From contig BRXU01000007.1 of assembly GCA_030267565.1 (NCBI GenBank), positions 2,232,001-2,296,000 of the forward strand: a stretch of 64,000 bases of DNA, written 5' to 3'. Below are positions 36,046-46,814 of this stretch, piece after piece. The DNA comes from Pleodorina starrii (Eukaryota; Chlorophyta; Chlorophyceae; Chlamydomonadales; Volvocaceae). The notes below the pieces were generated by a model that saw only the letters and a list, made by a program, of their open reading frames with translations, did not search any database and was not told the origin of the DNA. The translations under genes were made by a program, and so were the position numbers. Positions within the stretch are counted from its first letter, which is position 1, and each line of letters starts with the position of its first letter.

Positions 36046-36805
36046 CGCGGCCGCGGCTGCTGCCGTTGGCGGGGCAGCTGGCGGGGCGAACCTCCCGGCG
36101 CCTAATCTGCCGCCGGCGCCTGCGGCCGTGGAGCAGCCGCCGACTGATCAGGCGCAGATCAACAGCCTTAAGGAGGCTTACAACAAGCTTCGGGCGGAGT
36201 TCATCAGGACCTCCGCTCATCAGAACCATGTTTTCGGATCCTTGAAGAACTTTCACAAGGCTCCGGCAATGATCCAGTTTTTGTTCGACCTTTGCAAAGA
36301 TCAATACAAGTCCGTCACGGCGTCCTTGAGCCTGCTGGAAGGGATGAAGGAGTTCCACTCCGACATCGCCAGCGCCATCGAGGAGCTCAAGTTCAACCAG
36401 CGCTCGCTCGAGGCGATGAAGGCGGCGATGGAGGCGGCTTGCCGGTGCAACCAGCACCAGTACGACGTAGTCGAGACGCACTACAGGCAGCTGCAGTCGC
36501 GCGTGGCTGACCCCGACGAGGACACTGACTCCGGAAAGAGCCGGCTGTACGACATCAAGGAGGCGGACTGGAAGGCCACGCTGAAAGAGGTGACTGCTCG
36601 CAAGGGCTCCTCGCCGTATGCGATCAGCAAGGGCGCGGGGGGCGCGAGCGGCTCGGGCGGCGCGGGCGGTTCGGGCGGCGCGGGCAACCGTGGGGGCGGT
36701 GGTTACCAGAACAACCGGGGTAACCAGAACAACGGGGGCCAGCGCTACAACCCGTACAACGGCCCGGGAAAGCCCCAGTTCAACCAGCAGGGCCCGCCGC
36801 GCTAA
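36008..36805 (+). CDS. DIRS copy 1 ORF1, gag-like protein (265 aa)
   Basis: Begins MAE followed by an Ala run encoded by a GCT/GCG/GCC tract. A central helical region of about 150 residues follows (QINSLKEAYNKLRAEF onward). The C-terminus is Gly/Asn/Arg-rich (NRGGGGYQNNRGNQNNGGQ), resembling RGG-type nucleic-acid-binding tails. There is no zinc knuckle. Position upstream of the pol frame and nucleic-acid-binding composition support a Gag role; homology itself is not demonstrated. Confidence 0.7.
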
Positions 36806-36864
36806 GAGCTCAGGGTATACCGAACGGTGCAGGGTTGAGTCAGGATGGGTTGTCTCTTACGCCC

Positions 36865-37140
36865 TATATGGGTGTCGGGCTGATTACCCGAGCAAGACGT
36901 GATGGCTGGGACTTCTGCCTGGCGCCTGCTGCGTGCGGGCTTGCGGGCTGTGAGCCGCATGTTTGATCTGTTATGCCCCATTTGGGGTTGGCGGGCTGAT
37001 TACCCGAGCAAGGCGTGATGATGGGTTGTCTTTATGCCCTCCATGGGTTTGCCGGGCTGATTACCCGAGCGAGACGTATTTTCCGGGACTGCTGCCCGGC
37101 ACCTGCTGCGAGCGGGTTTCGTGGGCTAATTACCCGCTGA
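36865..37140 (+). repeat. Four GGGCTRATTACCCG repeats between gag and pol of DIRS copy 1
   Basis: The motif GGGCTGATTACCCG (once GGGCTAATTACCCG) occurs near 36877, 36990, 37057 and 37125, the first three followed by AGCAAGACGT-like sequence. Its ends CGGG and CCCG can pair into a short hairpin. The spacing is uneven and no frame is conserved, so it reads as a noncoding RNA feature of the element. Confidence 0.75.
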
Positions 37141-37261
37141 GTTATCATATCCGAATTCCTTGTGGGACGACGCGACAGTGGGAACTTTGCCTGGCTACTG
37201 CGATGCGTTTTTTGTTTGCGGGCCAAATTGGGATTGGCTCAGGCGTTGATATGACAACGAG

Positions 37262-39871
37262 ATGTCGGTCGGCAACCGCGGTCTTTTGGTACGGAATGTA
37301 ACCTCCGAACTACCCTTGTTTGAGTCTTATGGCTCTTGGCTCGATGCCACTGTACTTCTTGCTTCCATTGTTTTCACAACAATGAAGAAGATCAGTTTGC
37401 CTGGCCCATTTTTCTTAACACCAGCGGGTGCAACTTCAGCACCTAATGGCGCTAGTCAGGGCAATACTCTCCGCCCTGCTCAGAAGAAAAAGCCTTATGA
37501 ACAAACCGTTCCATCGGTAGCCTCGAGGGTAGCAAAGAACACGGAGGCCTTCATTTTCCCATCAAACGTCCCGGAGCAGGAGAACAGCACTGAGGTAAGT
37601 GATAGGTTCATCAGGTTTCTGTCGGGATCATCCTTTTAAGAGGCTCAACGCTTGTCGTTGCAGCAGCGTTTTGCGCTCAATGATCAAGGGACGGCCGTTT
37701 TTGGTGGCGACCCGCCCAAACCTCCGCCGCCTCCACCTCCTGGTGGCGCACAAGTCACGAAAGGGACCTCTCAGATCGAGCCGAGGATGGCGCAGAAGGC
37801 GGACGTGATTTTCTCGGAAGGTGTGGATGATTTGCCGGGCGAGAGTTGGGAGTTTGAAGCGGACGCGGGCTCGCAATCCACAGCTAAGCCAACTGAGATG
37901 CGGGGTCGTCTCAAGAAGAACGCGGCTTTTTGGCAGTCTTTCTGCCGCTCTCGGTTGGTGCTGCGCTGGATCCTTTACGGTTTCCCGCTGCTTTTCGTGG
38001 GGGGTATTATTCCGGCGGCATGTTGGCTGAAGAATCATTCTTCAGCTAATCAGCATCATGCTTTCGTTACGAACGCGGTGGCGGAGCTGGTGGCCACCGG
38101 CACTGTGATGCCAGTGTCCGAGAAGCCGCACTGCGTCTTACCGCTAGGGGTGGTCCCAAAGCCGGGCTCGGATAAACTACGTTTAATTCTTGATGCTCGA
38201 TATGTTAACGAGCATGTGGTGACCCCGGGTTTCAAATATGAAACTGTGGGTAAGCTGTCGTCAGTGCTGCACCCAAACGATTATCTGTTCACCGTCGATC
38301 TGAAAAGCGGTTACCATCATGTCGATATTGACTCAAACTATTGGACTTACCTTGGTTTTCAGTGGGGGAATCAGTTCTACGTTTTCACCGAACTACCGTT
38401 TGGCCTAGCCCCGGCTTGTTGGGTATTTACCAAGGTAACGCGTGAATTGCTCGGTTTCTGGCGCTCAATGGGTCACAGGGTATCTGGCTATATTGACGAC
38501 AGTATCCACGCTGACGGTGACCAAGCAGTTCTTGTCGAAAAGCGCGAACGTGTCCTGGGGGACTTCGAGCGCGCGGGTTTTGTCGTTAATATGGGCAAGT
38601 GCAATTTGGGACCGAGCCAGTGCGTCAAATATTTGGGGACGATGGTAAACACGGTCGACGGCACGCTCACAGTACCTCAAGCGAAGCGTGAGCGACTCCT
38701 GACGGAAGTTGCCGCCGTACTCCAATGTCATGGAAACTGTCAAATCCGGGCGGTCTCGTCCCTAACAGGACAAATAATGTCGATGAGTTTTTCGTTTGGG
38801 GAGTTGTCTGTCTTAATGACCCGTCAACTGGTCATCTGGCAAAATGCTCAGCTTGCAGCCCACGGGTTCAATTACAATGCCCGGGGTGCTTTGACGGCGG
38901 CGGCTATGGGAGAGCTCGAGTTTTGGAAACAGTCGTTCCTGGTGTTTGATGGACGCCGACCGCTGTGGCAACCTTCATATTTCCACACGGTCAAGATGTT
39001 CACAGATGCCGGTGGCCCGGGCACCTGGTCTTTCGGGGGTTGGGGCGGTTGGACTTCCTATGAAGGAAAGCGCATTGAGGCGTCCGGAAGATGGGATATT
39101 GGCGACGAGGGCGATTCTGTTCCCCTTCTCGAGTTGAAAGCAATGTTTAACGTGCTAAAGAGCGTAAACCGGGAGGGTCTGCTGATGGGCCAGAGGGTTC
39201 TGGTCCACACGGACAGTAGTGTTGCAGATGCCGTGGTCAGAAAAGGCGGCTCCACGGTTGCCGCGTTACAAGGCGCCTGTTACGATATTTTGTGGTACTG
39301 CATCGAGCATAAGATCAACTTGGTTACCACCTGGATCCCGAGAGAATGGAATAAATTGGCCGATGCGTTATCCAAAGGCGAGGAGTTTTGTGACTGGATG
39401 CTAAACCGTCAGGTTTTTGCGGATTTGGCCCGAACCTGGGGCCCGTTCGCAGTCGATTTGTTTGCCTCGGCCACCAACCACCAAATCCCTTCGTATTTTT
39501 CGTGGTTCGCAACTCCAACCTGCGCGGGGGTCAATGCATTTGCCCACGAATGGCCTCGTACCTCGTGGTGCAACCCCCCGTTCGCCGTGATGGGCCGTGT
39601 GCTTGCGCATGCAAAGGCATGCCGCACGCGTGTGGCGCTAGTTGCCCCTTTTTGGCCGGGGGCACCGTGGTGGCATATGCTAGTCGAGAACGATTACGCT
39701 TTCAAACCGTTTGTATGGGCCTGCGCACGCTTACCGCGCATTCCGAATTTGTTTTACACAGGCCCGCCAGGGTCGGCACGAAAAGCGTTCGTTCCGGGCT
39801 GGGAAACGGTTGCTCTGTTACTGGACTTCGCACAAGACTGCAGTCACGTTGTGGAAGTCCCTCAATTGTAA
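37262..39871 (+). CDS. DIRS copy 1 pol: reverse transcriptase, RNase H, DAM-like methyltransferase, with a 69-bp intron
   Basis: Proposed exons 37262-37594 and 37664-39871 with a GT-AG intron (GAG|GTAAGT to TTGCAG|CAG), phase 0 on both sides, giving 846 aa. Without splicing the downstream frame has no ATG before the RT. RT landmarks: LRLILDARYVN, FTVDLKSGYHH, ELPFGLAPA and the catalytic YIDD (codons 38489-38500). RNase H follows (LLELKAMFNVL, LVHTDSS). The C-terminal AVDLFAS to WCNPPF segment (NPPF codons 39572-39583) fits the DAM-like methyltransferase domain found in many DIRS elements. RT and RNase H copy the element's RNA; the methyltransferase role is unknown. An inner ATG at 37382 is an alternative start. 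Confidence 0.85.
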
Positions 39872-39913
39872 CGGTTTTTTCGCTCCTATTGAAACCCGGC
39901 AGATGATACCGCC

Positions 39914-41032
39914 ATGTTGGACCTCACGCTGAGCCAATTGGGCCCGGAGCTGGCTGCGTTGCCGGAGGTCCAGACCCTCTGTCGCGACTTGGTCGGGTGC
40001 ATCAAGTCGTCGAAAGCCGACAGCACTTGGCAGGCCTATCTGCCGCAGATGCGACAGTTTATCGAGTTCGCTCGGCGCCTCAAACAGCACCCTTTGAAGG
40101 TGAACCCTACACTGGCAGCCATGTACTTAACTCGCGTGTACAAAAACGCGGTGCGGGACAAAGTGGGACCGCAGCGTGTCGACTGCGCCAGCGCCGCCAT
40201 TTCGGCTCTGTTCCAGGCTTTCGGTCAGCAATCGCCGTGCGACGGCTCACAGTGCCAGGCCGTCCGCGAGACGGCGCACCGCACGTTGCGCGGCAAGAGC
40301 CGGGGTCGCGAATCGGTGACGGCTGCCGACATCAGGGCCCTGGTCGACAAGCACATTGTGGAAGGGGTAAAACTGCGCACGCGCATGATCGTCACGTGCA
40401 TCGTGCTGAGCTACGCAGGCATGCTACGGTTCAGCGACCTGTGCCGGGTGCTGGTGCACCACGACCTGCTGCGCTTTTACCCGGATCGGGTGGAGTTTTT
40501 CCTTTTCAAGAGCAAGACGGACCAGCGGTGCGAAGGAGCACTGGTCCCGGTGGGGCGAGTGGGCGGCAAGTACTGCCCGGCCCAGCTCGTGGAGACTCTG
40601 CTGCAAGTGGGCGGCTATCGCCGGCAGCCCCGGCAGCTGGCGTCCACGGACGCGGACGGCACGGTTTGCCTCTCGGACCTCGAGGACGTGGGCCCTCTCC
40701 TGCGCAATTGCGCGCGGGGCGGCAACAGCCTCCGGGCCGACGCCGTCAACCTGCCGGACGTCATCCAGCCCATGTCGTACTCAACGTACAGCAAGGCGTT
40801 GAAGGCCCTGTTCGCCGAGGCGGGCGTGACCAAGAAAATCAGCCCTCACAGCCTCCGCAGCGGCGGCGCTACGGAGGCGGTGAACGCCGGCGCCGAGCGC
40901 GCGGTGGTTCAGAAGCTGGGCCGGTGGCGCACGGATTCGGTGTTTGAGCGGTGCTACGTGCGCGACAGCGAAGGGGCGAAGCAGCGGGTTACGATGTGCA
41001 TGGGCCTCGCGCCGCTCCCGGCCTCCGAGTGA
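39914..41032 (+). CDS. DIRS copy 1 tyrosine recombinase (372 aa)
   Basis: The phage-type recombinase that replaces integrase in DIRS elements; it joins circular element DNA to the target without duplicating it. Expected catalytic residues are present: Arg172 in GMLRFSDL, the beta-hairpin Lys near 199-201 (FKSKTDQ), His312-x-x-Arg315 (HSLR), Trp338 (GRW) and Tyr348 (RCYV). It starts 42 bp after the pol stop, so probably translated from its own message or by reinitiation. The frame is intact. Confidence 0.92.
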   Translation: MLDLTLSQLGPELAALPEVQTLCRDLVGCIKSSKADSTWQAYLPQMRQFIEFARRLKQHPLKVNPTLAAMYLTRVYKNAVRDKVGPQRVDCASAAISALFQAFGQQSPCDGSQCQAVRETAHRTLRGKSRGRESVTAADIRALVDKHIVEGVKLRTRMIVTCIVLSYAGMLRFSDLCRVLVHHDLLRFYPDRVEFFLFKSKTDQRCEGALVPVGRVGGKYCPAQLVETLLQVGGYRRQPRQLASTDADGTVCLSDLEDVGPLLRNCARGGNSLRADAVNLPDVIQPMSYSTYSKALKALFAEAGVTKKISPHSLRSGGATEAVNAGAERAVVQKLGRWRTDSVFERCYVRDSEGAKQRVTMCMGLAPLPASE

Positions 41033-41063
41033 GGACCGGGGCATTTCTGTTGTGCTTTCAAGG

Positions 41064-41935
41064 TCTGCTGCATGTGGCCACTGGTCCAACGTGAAAAACG
41101 ACTGACTGGGGCTGATTGCAGGTGGTTGAGGCTGGGACTACGAGGCGGAGCTTTGCGGCTAGCAGTTAAAATGGTTTGCCCGACGTTCTCTGTAACGGTT
41201 ATTACGAATGAGAACCCAAGAATGCTTGGCTTTTTCAGAGCGGAGCACAGCGAAGCGTTGAAAAAGACAGGTTCTTGGGTCGAAGTAGTTATATTAGTTA
41301 TTTGTCGTACTTTGCCCTTCGGGCTGTTCTCGGTGGAACAGGTTCCACCTTCTTTATCTGCCTATTGTAGCTAGATATAACGAGTATTGCTGCCCGTCTG
41401 CCAGGGCAGTTTACGGTGATTTTCCCACCCTGCCCACCCTGCCGAGGGTTGCGCGGCCGGTCGGCGGCGCTGCCCGCCCGCGCGGTGTGTGTTAACCGTG
41501 TTCGGGTGGCCCGCGCCTTGGCTTGGCGCTCGGCCGGGGCGGTCTCCGCGGAGGCCTGGTTCCGCGCCCGGTTTCCGGCGCCGTTCCGTGTGTTCGGTGC
41601 GGCGTCACGCACTGGGGGGTGCCGCTGGCGCCCGGGTTGCGGGCGCCGCGCGGCCGGCGGCGCTCGTGTGGTCGCGGCCCTGGTGGCCGGTTTCGGGTCT
41701 CTGTTGCGTTCGTTGTGAGTCCTGGTTGCGACTCCTGGTTGTGTGAGTCCGGTTGCGACTCCTGGTTGCTCGTTTATCTGCTGCATGTGGCCACTGGTCC
41801 AACGTGAAAAACGACTGACTGGGGCTGATTGCAGGTGGTTGAGGCTGGGACTACGAGGCGGAGCTTTGCGGCTAGCAGTTAAAATGGTTTGCCCGACGTT
41901 CTCTGTAACGGTTATTACGAATGAGAACCCAAGAA
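41064..41935 (+). repeat. DIRS copy 1 B1, A2 and B2 split direct repeats
   Basis: B1 (41064-41222) and B2 (41777-41935) are 159 bp each and match. A2 (41223-41424) repeats A1. Between A2 and B2 lie 352 bp of GC-rich unique sequence without a convincing frame. Confidence 0.92.
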
Positions 41936-41984
41936 GCTCCTTCCGTTTAGCTGTATCATGGACGTCACCGCGGCAGGGGGGGAA

Positions 41985-42086
41985 TGTAACGCCGAGGTCA
42001 TAGGTGCCGTACAGTCGGCTAGCATAAAGCCTAAGAAAGGCGTCGCACAGCATCTCGAGTAGCCTTTGCTCCGCCCAAGCACTACA
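41985..42086 (+). mobile_element. Lone 102-bp LTR of the TRIM-like element in unit 3
   Basis: Starts TGTAACGCCG, ends GCACTACA and matches both LTRs at 44255-44575 in reverse orientation. It is preceded by a G-run plus AA matching that element's polypurine tract and followed by GGTTG, the complement of the CAACC target duplication. The rest of the element and block L have been deleted. Confidence 0.85.
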
Positions 42087-42449
42087 GGTTGGCTGCCCGA
42101 GACTAAGCCGTTGACATACCCGTGCCGGTAGCCAGATCGCGACTCCTTTGCTTGCTGTCGGCGCGCTTCAGCCCGACATGCTTTATTGCCGGGGCTTTTC
42201 CCGCCTGTCGTGCTTGGAGGGACGGTGCGCGCCGTGTGCCGTACAGTGCAGTCGCTGGCTCCGTTCGGTCCGTAGGTTTTCGTGCCGCATAAGGCATAGC
42301 ATGCGTGTCTTCAGTTGTACCCCGTTGCACGGCTCGGCGCCTTCGTTCGTTCATCCCTAGCCCGCTTTGCTAGCAAGCTTCGGTCTGGGGGGGGAGTGAG
42401 GCGCCTACGTGGCCGAACCGTCCCACCGACGGCCGTTTACCCTGACAGC

Positions 42450-43891
42450 TGTCAGGGTAAATCAGCGTCACTGAGAAACTGGCGTCGGGCAATGTCAGTT
42501 GAATCCGTTAGCGAGGCGGTTGGCGACTAAGTGCAAGCGCAAACCGTTATTGCTGCGAAAGCCGTATTTATTGTCTTTGTGAGCATCCTGGATGTGGCTT
42601 TACGACGAATACGTCGGAGCTTCGAAAGGGCGGCTCTAGGGACGCCGCCTGTGTTGTGTCGGAGGGGCCTTATGAGCTGGCCCTGTATCAGTCCGCGAGG
42701 GCGCTGTTAGCGTCACCTTGAGGCATTGTCTGCTTGCAGCTATGCAGGGGTTACCCTACCCCGTAGAGCCCTAGGCTCTCGGGCGTTGTTTGTAGTGTGG
42801 TAGAATGTAGTTTTGGCGCCATGGACCTCGGCCTCCGGCCGGCTCTGCTGCTCATCCTGTAACTAGTCCGTCTGAGCTTTGCCAATGTGGACTCTGGACC
42901 TAGCCAAACAGCACGGTCGCCTCGCGGCTCATCAACGGCAGCCGTGGCGCTGGGGGACGCCTCAATGCCGCCTCTGCTGCTCGACACTCGTCGCTTCCGC
43001 CGCCGTCTTCTGCCTACTTCCTGAGGCCTTCCGACAGTCAGCGTGCCCATCAGATGCTCCTTCCGTTTAGCTGTATCATGGACGTCACCGCGGCAGTGGG
43101 GAGGCGCCCAGCAGCGGACGATCAACGTCATCGTCCGCCCTCCTCAGCCTCCCCTGTGCGCCACTGCTTAAGCAGTGGCGCACAGGGGAGGCCGTGGAGG
43201 ACGGACGATGTCGTCGATCGTCGCCCGCTGGGCGCCTCGCTCCCCAACCACGGTGACGTCCATGACACGGCTAAACGGAAGGAGCATCTGATGGGCACGC
43301 TGACTGTCGGAAGGTCTCAGGAAGTAGGCAGAAGACGGCGGCGGAAGCGACGAGTGTCGAGCAGCAGAGGCGGCATTGAGGCGTCCCCCAGCGCCACGGC
43401 TGCCGTTGATGAGCCGCGAGGCGACCGTGCTGTTTGGCTAGGTCCAGAGTCCACATTGGCAAAGCTCAGACGGACTAGTTACAGGATGAGCAGCAGAGCC
43501 GGCCGGAGGCCGAGGTCCATGGCGCCAAAACTACATTCTACCACACTACAAACAACGCCCGAGAGCCTAGGGCTCTACGGGGTAGGGTAACCCCTGCATA
43601 GCTGCAAGCAGACAATGCCTCAAGGTGACGCTAACAGCGCCCTCGCGGACTGATACAGGGCCAGCTCATAAGGCCCCTCCGACACAACACAGGCGGCGTC
43701 CCTAGAGCCGCCCTTTCGAAGCTCCGACGTATTCGTCGTAAAGCCACATCCAGGATGCTCACAAAGACAATAAATACGGCTTTCGCAGCAATAACGGTTT
43801 GCGCTTGCACTTAGTCGCCAACCGCCTCGCTAACGGATTCAACTGACATTGCCCGACGCCAGTTTCTCAGTGACGCTGATTTACCCTGACA
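42450..43891. repeat. Unit 4: head-to-head palindrome at the centre of the composite element
   Basis: Both ends are H-type. The two halves are reverse complements about the axis 43169/43170 (GCGCCACTGCTT then AAGCAGTGGCGC), with about 80 percent match in the first 100 bp from the axis and much higher outward. This is the fold-back point of the array. Both halves share the variant GGCGCCATGGACC. Confidence 0.9.
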
Positions 43892-44254
43892 GCTGTCAGG
43901 GTAAACGGCCGTCGGTGGGACGGTTCGGCCACGTAGGCGCCTCACTCCCCCCCCAGACCGAAGCTTGCTAGCAAAGCGGGCTAGGGATGAACGAACGAAG
44001 GCGCCGAGCCGTGCAACGGGGTACAACTGAAGACACGCATGCTATGCCTTATGCGGCACGAAAACCTACGGACCGAACGGAGCCAGCGACTGCACTGTAC
44101 GGCACACGGCGCGCACCGTCCCTCCAAGCACGACAGGCGGGAAAAGCCCCGGCAATAAAGCATGTCGGGCTGAAGCGCGCCGACAGCAAGCAAAGGAGTC
44201 GCGATCTGGCTACCGGCACGGGTATGTCAACGGCTTAGTCTCGGGCAGCCAACC

Positions 44255-44575
44255 TGTAGTGCTTGGGCGGAGCAAAGGCTACTCGAGATGCTGTGCGACG
44301 CCTTTCTTAGGCTTTATGCTAGCCGACTGTACGGCACCTATGACCTCGGCGTTACATTCCCCCCCCTCTGAAGGGAACGTCCTCGGTCCTCACTGCGTCC
44401 TCGCAGAGTCTGTGCACAGTCCACTCCGCCTTTCACCACCTTTGCATGCCTGGGACCAGCGTCTCGATACCAATGTAGTGCTTGGGCGGAGCAAAGGCTA
44501 CTCGAGATGCTGTGCGACGCCTTTCTTAGGCTTTATGCTAGCCGACTGTACGGCACCTATGACCTCGGCGTTACA
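44255..44575 (-). mobile_element. TRIM-like miniature LTR retrotransposon, 321 bp, with 5-bp target duplication
   Basis: Two identical-looking 102-bp LTRs (44255-44356, 44474-44575) flank 117 bp of noncoding sequence. On the minus strand the order is LTR (TGTAACG...CACTACA), then TTGGTATCGAG, resembling the primer-binding site for initiator tRNA-Met, then internal DNA, then a GAGGGGGGG-AA polypurine tract, then LTR. CAACC is duplicated at 44250-44254 and 44576-44580. The empty site (GCAGCCAACCCATTCC) exists at about 53613-53628 and, complemented, near 34,500 in sister units. Confidence 0.9.
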
Positions 44576-46814
44576 CAACCCATTCCCCCAAGCCGTGCGC
44601 GCCCATTAGTCGCTCTTTAGTGGCGCGGGCTTTGCTACGGCATTTAATGTGATTTGATTGAACGCCGGGCTTTGCTGCGGCATTTAATGTGATTTGATTT
44701 AACGAGGCGTCGAAAGACATTGTACGGCCAGATGCACGACCACCAAACTTTGCCATAACTCAACACGCATGCCGTGACGACGGGCAGGAATGCTGCCGTG
44801 CGAAATACTAATTGCGGCGCGCTGGATACGCAGGACCGAAGGGCGCCAGCAGTTCAGGCCAAGGACAGGCCGGCAACAGCATCCCTTGACGTATTCACCT
44901 TCAAAACAAACGACTGCGACGGCTGTGAAACGAACGCGAGGCACTCTCTCTCAATGGGAGGGGCTGCTGACGGGCCATACGAAGGGCGCCAGCTACTACG
45001 CTGCACTGCGGCAGACGGCGCGCACCAATCCCCCCCCCCAGCACGACAGGCGGAGGAGTTCCAGCGATAAAGCATGTCGGGCTGAAAAGCGCGCCGACTG
45101 CAAACAAGGAAATCGCAGATCCGGCTACGGGAGAGTGTACGTCAGTGGCTTAGTCTCGGGCAGCCAACCCATCCCCCCAAACATACCGGGCGTGCCCATT
45201 AGTCGCTCTTTAATGGCGCGGGCTTTGCTCCGGCAGCTAATTTGATATGATGGAACGAGGCGTTGATAGTTAGTGTACGGCCAGATATCCGACCTCGTTG
45301 CTTCGCTTCGACTCAACACGCAGACGCGAGGGTGAGCTGAAAGCGGCAGTGCGCAGTACTAAACGCGGCATGCTGGACACTCGCGTATCGGACGGCGGGA
45401 ACCGTTGGGCCGGCAACGACGGTTGGAATGTAACGGCCCATGGACCATCAAGAGTGTTCGAAGCGGCATCGCAGATATCACCCAAAACAAAACAATAGAC
45501 TTTGCGCGCACAACTGATAACATCAGTAATCTACCTAAACACCGCGTATTACTGCGCAAAACAACTTCCACGACATGCCAAGGCAACAAGCCAAGCTCTG
45601 CTGCATACTGCAAGCCAAATTCGCCGTCTGTAAAACACTATATCACCAGCTTACTTCGGCGGCCGGCATCGCGCTTCGATCAAGAACTTGGTCCGCATGC
45701 TTGCTCCGACAATGTTCACGCGATGCCCATCGAAAGCTTCTTCTGACGTCACAATGAGTAGAAACGGTGGGTTAGAACCACCACCTTGAGGCAAAGCAGT
45801 GGCGCACAGGGGAGGGAGGCTGAGGAGGGCGGACGATGACGTTGATCGTCCGCTGCTGGGCGCCTCCCCACTGCCGCGGTGACGTCCATGATACAGCTAA
45901 ACGGAAGGAGCTTCTTGGGTTCTCATTCGTAATAACCGTTACAGAGAACGTCGGGCAAACCATTTTAACTGCTAGCCGCAAAGCTCCGCCTCGTAGTCCC
46001 AGCCTCAACCACCTGCAATCAGCCCCAGTCAGTCGTTTTTCACGTTGGACCAGTGGCCACATGCAGCAGATAAACGAGCAACCAGGAGTCGCAACCGGAC
46101 TCACACAACCAGGAGTCGCAACCAGGACTCACAACGAACGCAACAGAGACCCGAAACCGGCCACCAGGGCCGCGACCACACGAGCGCCGCCGGCCGCGCG
46201 GCGCCCGCAACCCGGGCGCCAGCGGCACCCCCCAGTGCGTGACGCCGCACCGAACACACGGAACGGCGCCGGAAACCGGGCGCGGAACCAGGCCTCCGCG
46301 GAGACCGCCCCGGCCGAGCGCCAAGCCAAGGCGCGGGCCACCCGAACACGGTTAACACACACCGCGCGGGCGGGCAGCGCCGCCGACCGGCCGCGCAACC
46401 CTCGGCAGGGTGGGCAGGGTGGGAAAATCACCGTAAACTGCCCTGGCAGACGGGCAGCAATACTCGTTATATCTAGCTACAATAGGCAGATAAAGAAGGT
46501 GGAACCTGTTCCACCGAGAACAGCCCGAAGGGCAAAGTACGACAAATAACTAATATAACTACTTCGACCCAAGAACCTGTCTTTTTCAACGCTTCGCTGT
46601 GCTCCGCTCTGAAAAAGCCAAGCATTCTTGGGTTCTCATTCGTAATAACCGTTACAGAGAACGTCGGGCAAACCATTTTAACTGCTAGCCGCAAAGCTCC
46701 GCCTCGTAGTCCCAGCCTCAACCACCTGCAATCAGCCCCAGTCAGTCGTTTTTCACGTTGGACCAGTGGCCACATGCAGCAGACCTTGAAAGCACAACAG
46801 AAATGCCCCGGTCC

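Larger units (their letters stand above)
35750..41935 (+). mobile_element. DIRS/PAT (kangaroo-type) tyrosine-recombinase retrotransposon, copy 1, apparently intact
   Basis: 6186 bp beginning TGCTTGGC and ending CCCAAGAA. Split direct repeats: A1 35750-35952, B1 41064-41222, A2 41223-41424, B2 41777-41935, giving A1, ORFs, B1A2, B2. That is the arrangement known for PAT of Panagrellus and kangaroo of Volvox. Removing it restores CCCATCAGAT-GCTCCTTCCG, the uninterrupted sequence of unit 1 near 33190, with no target duplication, as expected for recombinase-mediated insertion. The B1/A2 junction (CCCAAGAA-TGCTTGGC) equals the joined element ends, as in a circular intermediate. Gag-like, RT/RNase H and recombinase frames are all open. 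Confidence 0.92.
35140..42447 (+). mobile_element. Unit 3: TIR element interrupted by DIRS copy 1 and carrying a solo LTR remnant
   Basis: Order: H (35140-35749), DIRS copy 1 (35750-41935), a short piece of block M (41936-about 41977), the G-run and one LTR of the TRIM-like element (41985-42086), then K (to 42447). Block L and most of the TRIM are missing relative to unit 5. H carries two diagnostic variants (GTCCGAGAGG and GTCAGCTTG) that only unit 5 shares. Confidence 0.8.

Noticed and set aside
41423..41776. Frames of 85-100 codons between DIRS A2 and B2
   Set aside because: Very GC-rich, open in several frames, identical in both copies only through duplication.
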